Below, piece by piece: positions 8,104 to 17,322 of a stretch of DNA of 64,000 bases (its first letter is position 1; each line of letters opens with the position of its first letter). Position numbers and translations under genes: made by a program. The stretch covers positions 1-64,000 of the forward strand of contig CANMBE010000014.1 in assembly GCA_947495975.1 (NCBI GenBank), in the 5' to 3' direction. This stretch comes from Ignavibacteria bacterium (GTDB lineage Bacteria; Bacteroidota; Ignavibacteria; Kapaibacteriales; Kapaibacteriaceae). Below the pieces are notes generated by a model that did no database searches, was not told the origin of the DNA, and saw only the letters and a program-made list of their open reading frames with translations.

Positions 8104-9081
8104 ATGCCCTACAACATCACAGTACACCCCTACACATTTGAAGATCGCCCGGAATGGGACGCCTTTGTTGAGCGCTCTAATAACGGGACGATGTTTCATC
8201 TACACCGCTTTTTGGACTATCATCCAGGAGGGAAGTGGAATTGGCATCATCTCATGTTCCGGGATGGAAATCGCCTTGTTGGTGTATTGCCCGGAGGGAT
8301 CAACAAGGAAGGGGCATATTGGTCTCCCACAGGAGCGTCGTACGGATCTATTTGCACGCAAGACATCTCCTTCGAACTAACCCTTGCTATTGTAGATGCA
8401 TTCATTGCCTATTGCAAGTCCATCGGGGTGCGCAACGCGTACTTAATCCCTGCGCCCCTCATCTATACACACAACTACAGTCAGCATCATGAATACGCAA
8501 TGCTGTACCGCAAGGCCAGCTTTGAATTGCATTACATCTCGCATGCTATTGAACTAAAACATGGCGCCGATTTTGAAAAACACTTTGACGCAACTGCACG
8601 CAAGAGTGTTCACAAGATTCTGCGGGAAGGAAACATCACAATTCGCGAGAGTGATGACTACGCTACGTTTCACGAGATACTGTTGGAGAATAAGGCTCGT
8701 CATGGCGTGTCGCCCACACACACGTTGTTGGATCTTTTAAAGCTACGCGAATTAGTGCCCGACAAAATGAGATTGAACATGGTGTACCTTGGCGAAGAAC
8801 CTATTGCAGGATCGCTCCTCTTTCTTGCAAATCCAAAGGTTGTTTTGTGCTTTTACAACATGCTTCGTTATGAATACGAGCACGTACGTCCAATCTATCT
8901 CGTGATGCACGAAACGTGCCGGTGGGCTGTGGAAAATGGCTATGGATGGGTTGATATTGGCGTGTCACAAGACACAACCGTGCCCGATCCTATGACGCCC
9001 TCTATTGGATTGATCAACTTTAAGGAGCGCTTTGATGCGCGCGGAATATTGAGGAGTACCTACCATCTCAGCATTGAATAA
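8104..9081 (+). CDS. FemAB/GNAT-like acyltransferase
   Basis: Protein of 325 residues resembling the GNAT-fold FemAB group, enzymes that transfer aminoacyl or acyl groups to cell-wall or glycan substrates. Supporting signs are a double GNAT-like layout, LEENKARHGVSPTH in the middle, the strand LNMVYLGEEPIAGSLLFLANPKVVLCFYN, and the C-terminal WVDIGVSQ..SIGLINFKERFDARG, which matches the fKerfG motif of this group. The track's extension to 7924 runs back across the divergent gene, so I use the ATG at 8104. The GT4 gene starts 1 base after its stop, suggesting shared work on a surface glycan. Substrate unknown. Confidence 0.7.
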   Translation: MPYNITVHPYTFEDRPEWDAFVERSNNGTMFHLHRFLDYHPGGKWNWHHLMFRDGNRLVGVLPGGINKEGAYWSPTGASYGSICTQDISFELTLAIVDAFIAYCKSIGVRNAYLIPAPLIYTHNYSQHHEYAMLYRKASFELHYISHAIELKHGADFEKHFDATARKSVHKILREGNITIRESDDYATFHEILLENKARHGVSPTHTLLDLLKLRELVPDKMRLNMVYLGEEPIAGSLLFLANPKVVLCFYNMLRYEYEHVRPIYLVMHETCRWAVENGYGWVDIGVSQDTTVPDPMTPSIGLINFKERFDARGILRSTYHLSIE

Positions 9082-9082
9082 C

Positions 9083-10228
9083 ATGCCTGCGACGGTTGAT
9101 GTGTTGCTCCTTGCTGTGGCTGACGTTACGCGAGACGCACGCACAATCAATCTTGCACGAGCGCTTGCCAAAGATGGTGTTACGGTTGGTATTGTAGGCG
9201 CAGGCAAGCAATTGCATAGTACCGTGGCGAGTGAAGACTCAAATATCGCGTTCTTCGAGTGGTTAGATCCAGGAGGCAGAGCTCTTCGTAGATGGTGGAG
9301 CTTTAATCGATGTGCGGCAACGCTTGATGTGCGCGCTCGATGCGTTGCGGCTATGGACTTGTTTGCACTTTCTGCTTCGCGATCAATTGCGCGCAGATGC
9401 AAGGCGCACCTGTTGTATGACATGCGAGAATTCTACTTTGCACTTGGTCCGCTCCAGGGCAAGGGGCTCCGCCAACGCATTCTTGCAGCACATGAATCTC
9501 GTCTTGTTGGTAACGTGGATGATGTCATCGTATCGGGTGAACTCGATGCCAACATTGCCCAAAAGCGCTTTGCGCTTGCAAAACGTCCAGTTGTTCTGCT
9601 CAATACACCGCCCTACAAGGACGTAGTTCCGTCATCGTTAGAGACCGTGGTAACGCGCAATTCTCATCAAAGTACAAGCCTCTCTCAGAAGACTCTTGTA
9701 CTCTATCAAGGTGTTGTGCATCATGGGAGGGGGCTAGCCCCTTTCATGAATGCAATGGCCGTAATGCCTATGGTGCAGCTTGTGGTTATTGGTGATGGCC
9801 CGGCACGTCATGATCTACAAGCATTGGCTGAAAGACTTGGCGTTGCTCATCGAGTGGCGTGGATAGGGTCTGTCCCATACGATGAACTTCATCAGCTCAC
9901 CTGCGGCGCCCACGTTGGGCTGTGCCTGATAGAGCCAATATCGATGAGTTATGAATATGCATTGCCAAACAAACTCTTCGAATACATGATGGCTCGCGTT
10001 CCAAGTCTTGTTACGGACTTGCCAGCATTGCATGAGCATATCATCAGGCATCCGGTGGGTGTGCTTGTTGATCCAGCGTTGACGATAGACAACATCGTGT
10101 TGGCAATGGAGCGTGTCATACATGCTGAGACGTACACCGCTATGAAGCATGCTTGCGAGGAGATTCGCAATCTGTCGTATGAGCGGCAAGCACGCACGGC
10201 GGTAGCGTTGTTTCGCGAGCATCTGTGA
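9083..10228 (+). CDS. Glycosyltransferase family 4
   Basis: GT-B fold glycosyltransferase of 381 residues. The N-terminal domain begins VDVLLLAVADVTRDARTINLARALAKDGVTVGIVGAG. The C-terminal donor domain has TLVLYQGVVHHGRGLAPFMNAM, VVIGDGPARHDLQALAERLGVAHRVAWIGSVPYDEL and the donor motif EYALPNKLFEYMMARVPSLVTDLPA, typical of GT4. The reading frame allows a TTG at 9074, but the ATG at 9083 is the first strong start. Sitting between a FemAB-like gene and an EamA transporter, it probably builds a cell-surface glycan; acceptor and sugar cannot be read from sequence. Confidence 0.85.
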   Translation: MPATVDVLLLAVADVTRDARTINLARALAKDGVTVGIVGAGKQLHSTVASEDSNIAFFEWLDPGGRALRRWWSFNRCAATLDVRARCVAAMDLFALSASRSIARRCKAHLLYDMREFYFALGPLQGKGLRQRILAAHESRLVGNVDDVIVSGELDANIAQKRFALAKRPVVLLNTPPYKDVVPSSLETVVTRNSHQSTSLSQKTLVLYQGVVHHGRGLAPFMNAMAVMPMVQLVVIGDGPARHDLQALAERLGVAHRVAWIGSVPYDELHQLTCGAHVGLCLIEPISMSYEYALPNKLFEYMMARVPSLVTDLPALHEHIIRHPVGVLVDPALTIDNIVLAMERVIHAETYTAMKHACEEIRNLSYERQARTAVALFREHL

Positions 10229-11100
10229 TGACATATCTGCTTTTGCTGTTGCAGCAGCTCATTTCTTCGAGCACACATCTTGTAGCAAAGAGTGTAACTG
10301 AAACACTACATCCTACAACCGTGGTACTTATTCGCGGTGTCTTGTCCTGTGTTGCTTTCGGAATCTGGGTTCTGATCCGCAGGAAGAGTATCAGAGGAAT
10401 CGATAGAGAAGACATACCACGGTTATTGCTGCTTGGTTTGATCAACATGCCGATTAACCAACTCCTCTTTATTTGGGGAGTAAAGTATACAACAGCACCC
10501 AACGCATCCCTCGCGTATGCGCTTACACCTGCCTTTGTTGTGATTCTGTTGTTCATGTTCCGCCGAACCAATCCGGGATGGAAGAAGATGGCTGGCGTCT
10601 GTGTGGCCTTCATCGGCGCTGCAATTGTGCTGATAGATCGTGGCGCAGGGTTTGCCCCCTCCCAAACCCTTGGCAATGTGATGGTTCTGGGCGCTAGTAT
10701 GTCTTGGGCAGGATTTACAGTACTTGGCCGACAAATGGTGCTGAAGTACGGCCCCATCTATACTACGGCACTCACCTTTTTTGCTGGGTTGGCACTCTAC
10801 ATACCATTGTGGGCACTGATTCCCGTGCATGACCCAGCGTTTCCGTTAACAGATTCAACGTGGTTATCTACGTGGACTCAACTCTTCTACCTGGGTGTGA
10901 TAACCTCTGGAGTGGGCTACGGGCTGTGGTATTACGCCCTGAGTAGAATGGATTCGGGACGTGTTTCGGTATTCAATAACCTCCAGCCAATAATTACCTC
11001 AGTACTTGCACTCGTCATTTTTGGCACCCATCCAACACCGCTCTTTCTTGTAGGTGGTGTGATTGCATTGATTGGTGTAATCATAACCCAACGCGCCTAA
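10228..11100 (+). CDS. EamA/DMT-family membrane transporter
   Basis: Protein of about 290 residues with ten predicted membrane segments in two EamA repeats, each of five. Signs are LLLLLQQLISSSTHLVAKSV at the start, VVLIRGVLSCVAFGIWVLI, YALTPAFVVILLFMF, AGVCVAFIGAAIVLID, and in the second repeat MSWAGFTVLGRQ, LGVITSGVGYGLWYYALSRMDSGRVSVFNNLQPIITSVLALVIFG and VGGVIALIGVIIT. Such proteins export metabolites or amino acids; substrate unknown. The start is ATG 10228 (TGATG overlap) or GTG 10225 (GTGA overlap). Confidence 0.88.
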   Translation: MTYLLLLLQQLISSSTHLVAKSVTETLHPTTVVLIRGVLSCVAFGIWVLIRRKSIRGIDREDIPRLLLLGLINMPINQLLFIWGVKYTTAPNASLAYALTPAFVVILLFMFRRTNPGWKKMAGVCVAFIGAAIVLIDRGAGFAPSQTLGNVMVLGASMSWAGFTVLGRQMVLKYGPIYTTALTFFAGLALYIPLWALIPVHDPAFPLTDSTWLSTWTQLFYLGVITSGVGYGLWYYALSRMDSGRVSVFNNLQPIITSVLALVIFGTHPTPLFLVGGVIALIGVIITQRA

Positions 11101-11170
11101 TACCTAGCACCACAACTGATGCATTGACGTTGTAATTTGGCATGCGAGAACACAACGATGCAGTAAGGAA

Positions 11171-11716
11171 ATGATGAGACTTGAAGCCAACCATGCCGTA
11201 GCCTTGTGCGTTGACGTCCAAGAGCGCCTTTTCCCTCATATTCACGGACATGAATCGCTGGCTGCTCGCTGTGAAATTCTCATCAAGGGATTAAGGATTC
11301 TTGATGTGCCCATCACTGTTACGCAGCAATACACAAAGGGTCTTGGTCCAACTGTTGCGTCCGTTGCTGCGGCACTCGGTGAGTTTGATCCAATAGAAAA
11401 GATCACCTTTAGTTGTTGTGGCAATAATGCGGTTGAAGCAATTGTATTGGGGTCTGCTCGGCATAACATCGTGGTGTTTGGTATTGAAGCACACATCTGT
11501 GTTTTACAAACCGTACGTGATCTGCTCCACCAAGGACAAAAAGTTTTTGTAGTGGAGGACTGTATCTCTTCTCGTAATATCAACGATAAACAGGTTGCAG
11601 TAGAGCGGATGCGCCAAGCAGGAGCAAGCATCACCACGGCGGAGTCATTGCTTTTCGAATTTCTCCATGAAGCCGGCACAGAAACGTTTAAAGCTATATC
11701 TGAACTCGTTAAATAG
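11171..11716 (+). CDS. Isochorismatase-family cysteine hydrolase
   Basis: Cytoplasmic hydrolase of 181 residues. The expected catalytic triad is visible: Asp15 in CVDVQERL, Lys77 in IEKITFSC and Cys110 in GIEAHICVLQTVRDL. The last segment is the usual GIEAHxCV motif. Length and motifs fit the YcaC-like branch of unknown substrate rather than nicotinamidase, because the metal-binding Asp-x-His set of PncA is not obvious. AAGGA precedes the tandem ATGATG start. It lies just ahead of a broken DinB gene. Confidence 0.85.
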   Translation: MMRLEANHAVALCVDVQERLFPHIHGHESLAARCEILIKGLRILDVPITVTQQYTKGLGPTVASVAAALGEFDPIEKITFSCCGNNAVEAIVLGSARHNIVVFGIEAHICVLQTVRDLLHQGQKVFVVEDCISSRNINDKQVAVERMRQAGASITTAESLLFEFLHEAGTETFKAISELVK

Positions 11717-11728
11717 GAGATACTTTGT

Positions 11729-12138
11729 ATGTCTGTGATAAACATGTTTCGTGATTCACTCATTAACAGTATTGATGGTATTTCTCGTGAAGTATCTGCA
11801 TTTGCGCGCGAAGCAGATGTTTGGGCTATCATATGAACCACTTCATCGGTGCAACGCTTGGAAATACGGGCTACGTGAGCGATCGTGTGGCTGAGTTCGC
11901 ACACAGCAACGTGCCACGAGATATGATTCTATCGAAAATCTCTGAAGTTCGAGAAATAATACATCATGCGTTTTTGATGTTGACCGATGCTGATCTAGAT
12001 TTGATCTATCCTCTTGCAACATGTGGTGAAGGCAAAACAACAGCATCTGTTTTGATCTTGCTCTGCTCTCATGCTTCATATCATCTTGGCCAAATGAACT
12101 ACCTGCGCAGAACACTCGATGGAGTGTTGCATGGCTAA
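11729..12138 (+). pseudogene. Broken DinB-family gene with internal deletion
   Basis: The N-terminal part opens at ATG 11729 (MSVINMFRDSLINSIDGISREVSAFAREADVWAII) and stops at a TGA. The C-terminal part continues in another frame (HMNHFIGATLGNTGYVSDRVAEFAHS to [19 protein letters not shown]) to 12138. In related DinB proteins about 15 residues of the type PxGxsNsxGnLxxH join these two halves; they are absent here. A frame-shifting deletion of a few tens of bases at about 11825-11835 explains this. DinB proteins are four-helix metal-binding thiol-transferase-like enzymes. The acs start lies inside the 3' end. Confidence 0.7.
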
Positions 12139-14083
12139 GGTGGATGTTAAATTTTCGCCACACAAGGCATTTGCAAAAGAGGCACACGTGGCAACCAAGG
12201 CCGCTCTGTCCAGAATGGTTGATGAGGCATCAGAAGATGTTGTGTCCTTTTGGGAAGGGCAAGCACGTGAGCTTGCATGGTTTGCCCCGTGGAGAAAGCC
12301 ATTTGTGTGGAAGCATCCACATGCTCAGTGGTTTGTAGGCGGCACTACGAATGCCTCAATGAATTGCCTTGATCGTCACCTCGGCGGATGGCGAAAGTCA
12401 AAGGCAGCAATCATTTGGGAAGGTGAGCCAGGTGAAACGCGAACGTTAACATATCAGCAGCTTCATGCAGAGGTTTGTAGGGCTGCAAATGCTCTGTTGA
12501 AGCTTGGTGTGCAACGGGGTAACGTGGTGGCAATCTACATGGGGATGGTGCCCGAGGCGATAGTTGCGATGCTTGCGTGCGCACGCATCGGTGCAACACA
12601 TAACGTAGTCTTTGGTGGATTTAGCAGCGAAGCATTAAAAGAACGAATGAATGATTCCAATGCTGTTGCGCTCATCACGCAGGATGCTGCATGGCGCAGA
12701 GGCGATCTAGTGCATCTCAAAGCTGCGGCAGATGCAGCGCTCAAAGGTTGCAAGTCTGTTCAGCATGTAATTGTGCTGCAAAGAACCTCGGAAAAAACCG
12801 CCATGAAGTTGGGACGAGACCACTGGTGGCACGAAATACTTGCCGGAGCTTCTCGCACAAATGAACCGGCAAAGCTTCCGAGTGAACATCCGCTTTTTAT
12901 ACTCTACACCAGCGGGTCAACCGGCAAGCCAAAGGGCATTCTTCACACAACGGGAGGGTACCTAACGCAGGTTGCCTATAGCGCTAAGTTGGTCTTTGAT
13001 CTTAAAGAGGATGATGTCTACTTCTGCACTGCAGATATTGGATGGATAACGGGACATTCATACATCGTCTATGGTCCACTCCTCAACGGCGCAACAATCG
13101 TGATGTACGAAGGGGCTCCAAATTGGCCCGAGCCAAATAGATTCTGGGATATCATTGAGCGCCATGGCGTTACCATATTCTATACTGCGCCAACGGCCAT
13201 TCGTGCTTTTATTAAATGGGGCGAGTCGTGGCCTGCTAAGCACGATCTGTCTTCGCTCCGACTTCTTGGCACCGTTGGTGAACCAATTAATCCTGAAGTA
13301 TGGATGTGGTATCATTCTGTGATTGGCAAGCAGCGATGTCCTATCGTAGACACCTGGTGGCAAACAGAAACTGGTGCCATCATGATTTCACCTGTGCCTG
13401 GTGCAACAACAACCAAGCCGGGGACTGCCACGAAGCCCCTTCCCGGAATTGCAGTTGATGTAGTTCGTAAGGATGGCACCTCATGCGATGTAAATGAAGG
13501 TGGACTCCTTGTAGTGAAACACCCTTGGCCATCTATGCTGCGAACGATTTATGGTAATGATGTGCGATATCGAGAGGCCTATTGGAGCGAGTTTCCAAAA
13601 ACACGCAAACATCCTGGATGGTATTTCACTGGTGACGGGGCTAAGCGCGACAAGGACGGATACATTTGGATTATTGGCCGCGTTGATGACGTGGTGAACG
13701 TGAGTGGGCACCGCCTCGGTACGGCTGAAATTGAGAGCGCCCTTGTGTCTCACAAACTCGTGGCCGAAGCCGCTGTTGTTGCCAGGCCCGATGAATTGAA
13801 GGGTCACGCCTTGGTTGCCTTTGTCAGCTTAAAATCGAGTGCCAAGGGCTTAAATACCGACAAACTTCGCGAAGAACTACGGGCTCTAGTTGCAAAAGAG
13901 ATAGGTCATTTTGCAAAACCAGACGAGGTGCGTTTTGCCGAATCATTGCCAAAAACTCGAAGCGGGAAGATCATGCGCAGACTGCTTCGCGAAATTGTAT
14001 CAGGTTTTGGCGTAACGGGCGACGTGTCAACTCTTGAAGATATGAGTGTTTTGGAACGACTACATAAAGGGGACGAAGAATAG
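12131..14083 (+). CDS. acs: Acetyl-CoA synthetase
   Basis: AMP-forming acetyl-CoA synthetase of 650 residues: acetate, ATP and CoA to acetyl-CoA. The order of motifs is standard: [27 protein letters not shown], the P-loop [96 protein letters not shown], and the C-terminal [14 protein letters not shown] with the lysine that Pat-type acetyltransferases modify. I prefer the ATG at 12131 to the one at 12119; 650 residues is the usual length. It overlaps the decayed DinB gene by 8 bases. Confidence 0.96.
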   Translation: MAKVDVKFSPHKAFAKEAHVATKAALSRMVDEASEDVVSFWEGQARELAWFAPWRKPFVWKHPHAQWFVGGTTNASMNCLDRHLGGWRKSKAAIIWEGEPGETRTLTYQQLHAEVCRAANALLKLGVQRGNVVAIYMGMVPEAIVAMLACARIGATHNVVFGGFSSEALKERMNDSNAVALITQDAAWRRGDLVHLKAAADAALKGCKSVQHVIVLQRTSEKTAMKLGRDHWWHEILAGASRTNEPAKLPSEHPLFILYTSGSTGKPKGILHTTGGYLTQVAYSAKLVFDLKEDDVYFCTADIGWITGHSYIVYGPLLNGATIVMYEGAPNWPEPNRFWDIIERHGVTIFYTAPTAIRAFIKWGESWPAKHDLSSLRLLGTVGEPINPEVWMWYHSVIGKQRCPIVDTWWQTETGAIMISPVPGATTTKPGTATKPLPGIAVDVVRKDGTSCDVNEGGLLVVKHPWPSMLRTIYGNDVRYREAYWSEFPKTRKHPGWYFTGDGAKRDKDGYIWIIGRVDDVVNVSGHRLGTAEIESALVSHKLVAEAAVVARPDELKGHALVAFVSLKSSAKGLNTDKLREELRALVAKEIGHFAKPDEVRFAESLPKTRSGKIMRRLLREIVSGFGVTGDVSTLEDMSVLERLHKGDEE

Positions 14084-14340
14084 ATCGATAGGGGGCGAAT
14101 TATTTTTCACTGTTTACCCACGATACATCATGGTACAAATTCAATGGGTTTTGGATTCTTCAGGTAGGATTATAGAAGGCCGCATTGTCCTATTTCGGCG
14201 GCCGGCTGCTTTTACCTTCTAAATTTGATCGAATTCTTCCTTTCCGGCGCCGAGCGACATATCTGTTACTCGGCGTTGGTTGTTTGGTGGCTATGTTTGT
14301 GCCACACTTAGCGCTTCATTCACGTAACCAGCATCGTTGC
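14084..14340. other. Intergenic region between acs and the fused nucleotidyltransferase gene
   Basis: The region contains an imperfect hairpin GGCCGC/GCGGCC near 14180-14206 followed by GGCTGCTTTT, possibly the acs terminator. The downstream frame is open to a TTG at 14185, but the extra 52 residues are basic and unlike the family. TATGTTTG at 14292-14299 fits the -7 promoter consensus. Confidence 0.4.
14292..14299 (+). promoter_or_regulatory. TAnnTTTG promoter box for the fused nucleotidyltransferase gene
   Basis: TATGTTTG matches the -7 consensus, predicting a leader of about 38 nt before ATG 14341. No clear -33 element is at the expected spacing. Confidence 0.35.
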
Positions 14341-16842
14341 ATGAGCATTCGCAAGGCCGTTATCATGGCCGGTGGATTCGGAACCCGATTACGTCCACTT
14401 ACGATGTCCATCCCCAAGCCCATGGTCCCAGTGGCCAACCGGCCTATGATGGAACACATCGTGGAGCTTCTAAAGCGTCACGACATTCGGGACATCGTAT
14501 CATTGTTGTACTTCCAACCAGAGATCATCACTGAATTCTTTGGCGAAGGTTCGGCGCATGATGTTTCGATGCGATATATGTTGGCCGAGGCGGACTTCGG
14601 CACTGCGGGCAGCGTTAAGAACGCCGAGTCATTTCTTGATGAGTCCTTCATTATCATTTCGGGCGATGTTTTAACAGACATTGACATTGAAAAAGCTATT
14701 GCCTTCCATGAACAACGTAAGGCAATGGCCACGATCATTCTAACACGTGTTCCTCAGCCCCTTCAATATGGCATCGTGATGACGGATGATAAGGGGCGTA
14801 TCACGCGCTTCCTCGAAAAGCCATCATGGGGAGAAGTATTCAGCGATACCATCAACACTGGGATCTATATCCTAGAACCTGATGTGTTGGAGCTCATACC
14901 GCCAAAGGTTGATTTTGATTTTGGTAAAGATCTGTTTCCACTCATGTTGGAACAGGGACTTCCACTCTATGGCTATGTAGCCGAAGGGTACTGGAAAGAT
15001 GTAGGCAACCTTGCAGAGTATCAGTTGGCGCATGATGATGTGATTGCTGGTAGAGTACGAGTTGAGTTCACAGGTGAAAAGTGCGATTCACGGTATTGTG
15101 GCAACGGTCTGCAGCTCTCGCCATTAGCCAAGTTGGAAGGTCTTGTGATACTCGGTGATGAAGTAGTGATTGGCGACTATGCACGATTACGCAACTGTGC
15201 CATTGGAGATGGGTGTACGATTGGAGCAGGTGCAGTTATTGACGGCGCTGTGCTGTGGCGCGATGTAATTGTGGGCGACTTTGTTGAAATCACCAGTGCT
15301 GTTGTCTGCAATGACACAACCATTGGCGCCCAAGCGTCAATTGGTGAAAACGTCATCATTGCAGAAGAGTGCGTTATCGGCAACGATGCACGCCTTATTT
15401 CTGGAGTAAAACTTTGGCCAAGCAAGGTTGTGGAATCTCATGCAGTGGTAACACACAGTCTTGTTCAAGAAGAGCGCTGGGCTCGTGAGCTCTTTACCGA
15501 TGCACGCATCAGCGGTATCTCCAACATTGAAATGAATCCTGAGTTTGCAGCGAAGCTTGGATCGGCACTTGGTACAGCTCTAGGCGCAGGAACAACAGTC
15601 ATTGCCTCGCGTGATGATGATGCTGTTTCACGAATGATCAAGCGCAGTGTTACAGCTGGACTCATGAGCGCTGGCATTAATGTCTCTGATTTGCAGACAA
15701 CATCTATCCCGCAGACGCGCCAAGAGCTGCACACTGGTAAATATGTAGCTGGATTCCATGTGCGACGGTCGCCACGAAAGCATGGTCGCACAGACCTCAT
15801 TCTGTTTGGAAAAGACGGCAGAGATGTGCCACTATCTCAAACCAAGTCCGTTGAACGATTCTTCCTTGGTGAAGACATTAAACGAGTAGACTTTGAGTCC
15901 GTTGGCCGGCTTGCCTTCCCTGAGCGCTCCACAGCAATGTACATTGACCGGTTCCTGAATGCACTCGATACCGAGCGAATCAGACAGCGTCAGTTTAAAC
16001 TTTTGGTGGACTATTCATTTGGTCTTGCATCAACTGTGTTCCCACAGATTCTTGGTGAACTAAAATGCAGAACTCTTGCAATGAACGCATACGTAGATGC
16101 TTCACATTATGCTGATCCACTCACAGAAGTACTCGATGAGTCATCAACAATCATGCGCTCACTTGGCTATGAAATTGGATTTAAGATTGATCCAGGTGTA
16201 GAAAAGATAGCACTCGTAGACGAACGTGGCATTTGGTATACATCGTTACGATTGTTGTCCATTGTTACAAAACTTTTCCTCGAGACGAACAAACACAAAC
16301 AGCCGTACAAGATTGCAATCCCGGTTCAGGCAACTGAAGAGATAGAGCGTGTTGCTGCCGGCTACAACGTAGAAGTTGTGCGCATTCGCAACTCCCACTC
16401 GGCAATGATGGAAGCAACAAAGGACGAAGACGTCCGCTTTGTTGGAGGCACTCGAGGGGGCTTCATCTTTCCTGAATTCCTCGCTGCAAGCGATGGTATG
16501 TATACGGCGTGTCGGATTCTCGACATGCTTGCACAAACAAACTTCCTGCTCTCCGAGCTAGATCAGTCACTACCGAAGCGTCATCAGTCTACCATCTCCG
16601 TTCCGTGTCCATATGAGTGCAGAGGCACAGTGATGCGCAAAGCAATGGAGCATTCCGAAGGCATGCAGAGACTGCTTGTTGATGGAGTGCGTCTGTCCAA
16701 AGATGGAATAACGGTGTTGCTTGCACCGGATAAAGAAGAAGCACTTTTCATGATTACAGCAGAAGCTGACAGTGCAGACGAAGCTCGCGCAATGCGAGAC
16801 ACGTATGCAGAATTCGTTACTCAATGGCGCGACGGCCGATAA
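14341..16842 (+). CDS. Fused sugar-1-phosphate nucleotidyltransferase / phosphomutase-like protein
   Basis: Protein of 833 residues with three parts. Residues 1-235 are a nucleotidyltransferase (MAGGFGTRLRPLTMSIPKPMVPVANRPMMEH, SGDVLTDID, EKPSWGEVFSDTINTGIYI, WKDVGN). About 250-380 are left-handed beta-helix hexapeptides (VVIGDYARLRNCAIGDGCTIGAGAVIDGAV). The rest resembles phosphoglucomutase/phosphomannomutase, ending CPYECRGTVMRKAMEHSEG. The mutase serine loop (normally TASHNP) reads FHVRRSPRKHGRTD, so phosphoserine catalysis is doubtful. Similar fusions, often annotated mannose-1-phosphate guanylyltransferase, occur in cyanobacteria and actinobacteria. It probably supplies an NDP-sugar for envelope glycans. 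Confidence 0.82.
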   Translation: MSIRKAVIMAGGFGTRLRPLTMSIPKPMVPVANRPMMEHIVELLKRHDIRDIVSLLYFQPEIITEFFGEGSAHDVSMRYMLAEADFGTAGSVKNAESFLDESFIIISGDVLTDIDIEKAIAFHEQRKAMATIILTRVPQPLQYGIVMTDDKGRITRFLEKPSWGEVFSDTINTGIYILEPDVLELIPPKVDFDFGKDLFPLMLEQGLPLYGYVAEGYWKDVGNLAEYQLAHDDVIAGRVRVEFTGEKCDSRYCGNGLQLSPLAKLEGLVILGDEVVIGDYARLRNCAIGDGCTIGAGAVIDGAVLWRDVIVGDFVEITSAVVCNDTTIGAQASIGENVIIAEECVIGNDARLISGVKLWPSKVVESHAVVTHSLVQEERWARELFTDARISGISNIEMNPEFAAKLGSALGTALGAGTTVIASRDDDAVSRMIKRSVTAGLMSAGINVSDLQTTSIPQTRQELHTGKYVAGFHVRRSPRKHGRTDLILFGKDGRDVPLSQTKSVERFFLGEDIKRVDFESVGRLAFPERSTAMYIDRFLNALDTERIRQRQFKLLVDYSFGLASTVFPQILGELKCRTLAMNAYVDASHYADPLTEVLDESSTIMRSLGYEIGFKIDPGVEKIALVDERGIWYTSLRLLSIVTKLFLETNKHKQPYKIAIPVQATEEIERVAAGYNVEVVRIRNSHSAMMEATKDEDVRFVGGTRGGFIFPEFLAASDGMYTACRILDMLAQTNFLLSELDQSLPKRHQSTISVPCPYECRGTVMRKAMEHSEGMQRLLVDGVRLSKDGITVLLAPDKEEALFMITAEADSADEARAMRDTYAEFVTQWRDGR

Positions 16843-16851
16843 CCCCCACCT

Positions 16852-17322
16852 ATGGATATTAAGATCGCAGACATTCTCGACCCTGCTTGTATTTGCCTCA
16901 ACATGGAAGCAAAAGACAAAGTCAGCGCACTCAACCAGATGGTAGACCTTCTTGCATTAAATGGCAAGGTGCATGACCGTGCAACCCTCGCAACCGTGAT
17001 TCTCGACCGCGAACGTTTGATGTCCACTGGCATAGGCAACGGCGTTGCGCTGCCCCACGGCAAGACAAACGTTGTTGATAGATCCATGGCTGCACTTGCA
17101 ACCCTTCGAACACCAATCGATTTTGATGCTCTCGATGACAAGCCCGTATCGATCATTCTCCTGCTCGTTGGAACAGAAGGTAATGTAGGTGTACACCTAC
17201 GTTTGCTCAGCAGAATATCACGCATGGTTGGCTCAGAGCAATTCCGCACGTCACTGCTCAACACAAAGTCCATCGAAAACGTAATGACGCTTCTTGGAAC
17301 GCATGAAGAGGAGCGAGCGTGA
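16852..17322 (+). CDS. PTS IIA domain protein, PtsN-like
   Basis: 156-residue EIIA of the fructose/nitrogen-regulatory class. The phosphorylatable histidine is His69 in GNGVALPHGKTNVV, preceded by the classic ILDRERLMSTGIGNG. The C-terminal half (ISIILLLVGTEGNVGVHLRLLSRISRMV) is standard. With no IIB or IIC gene nearby and no sugar operon, it is more likely a regulator taking phosphate from HPr or NPr than a sugar transporter part. It overlaps hisS by 4 bases (GTGA). Confidence 0.88.
   Translation: MDIKIADILDPACICLNMEAKDKVSALNQMVDLLALNGKVHDRATLATVILDRERLMSTGIGNGVALPHGKTNVVDRSMAALATLRTPIDFDALDDKPVSIILLLVGTEGNVGVHLRLLSRISRMVGSEQFRTSLLNTKSIENVMTLLGTHEEERA

Noticed and set aside
14185-14340. Upstream extension of the fused nucleotidyltransferase to TTG 14185
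   Set aside because: The extra 52 residues are basic and not family-like, and a TATGTTTG box lies between.
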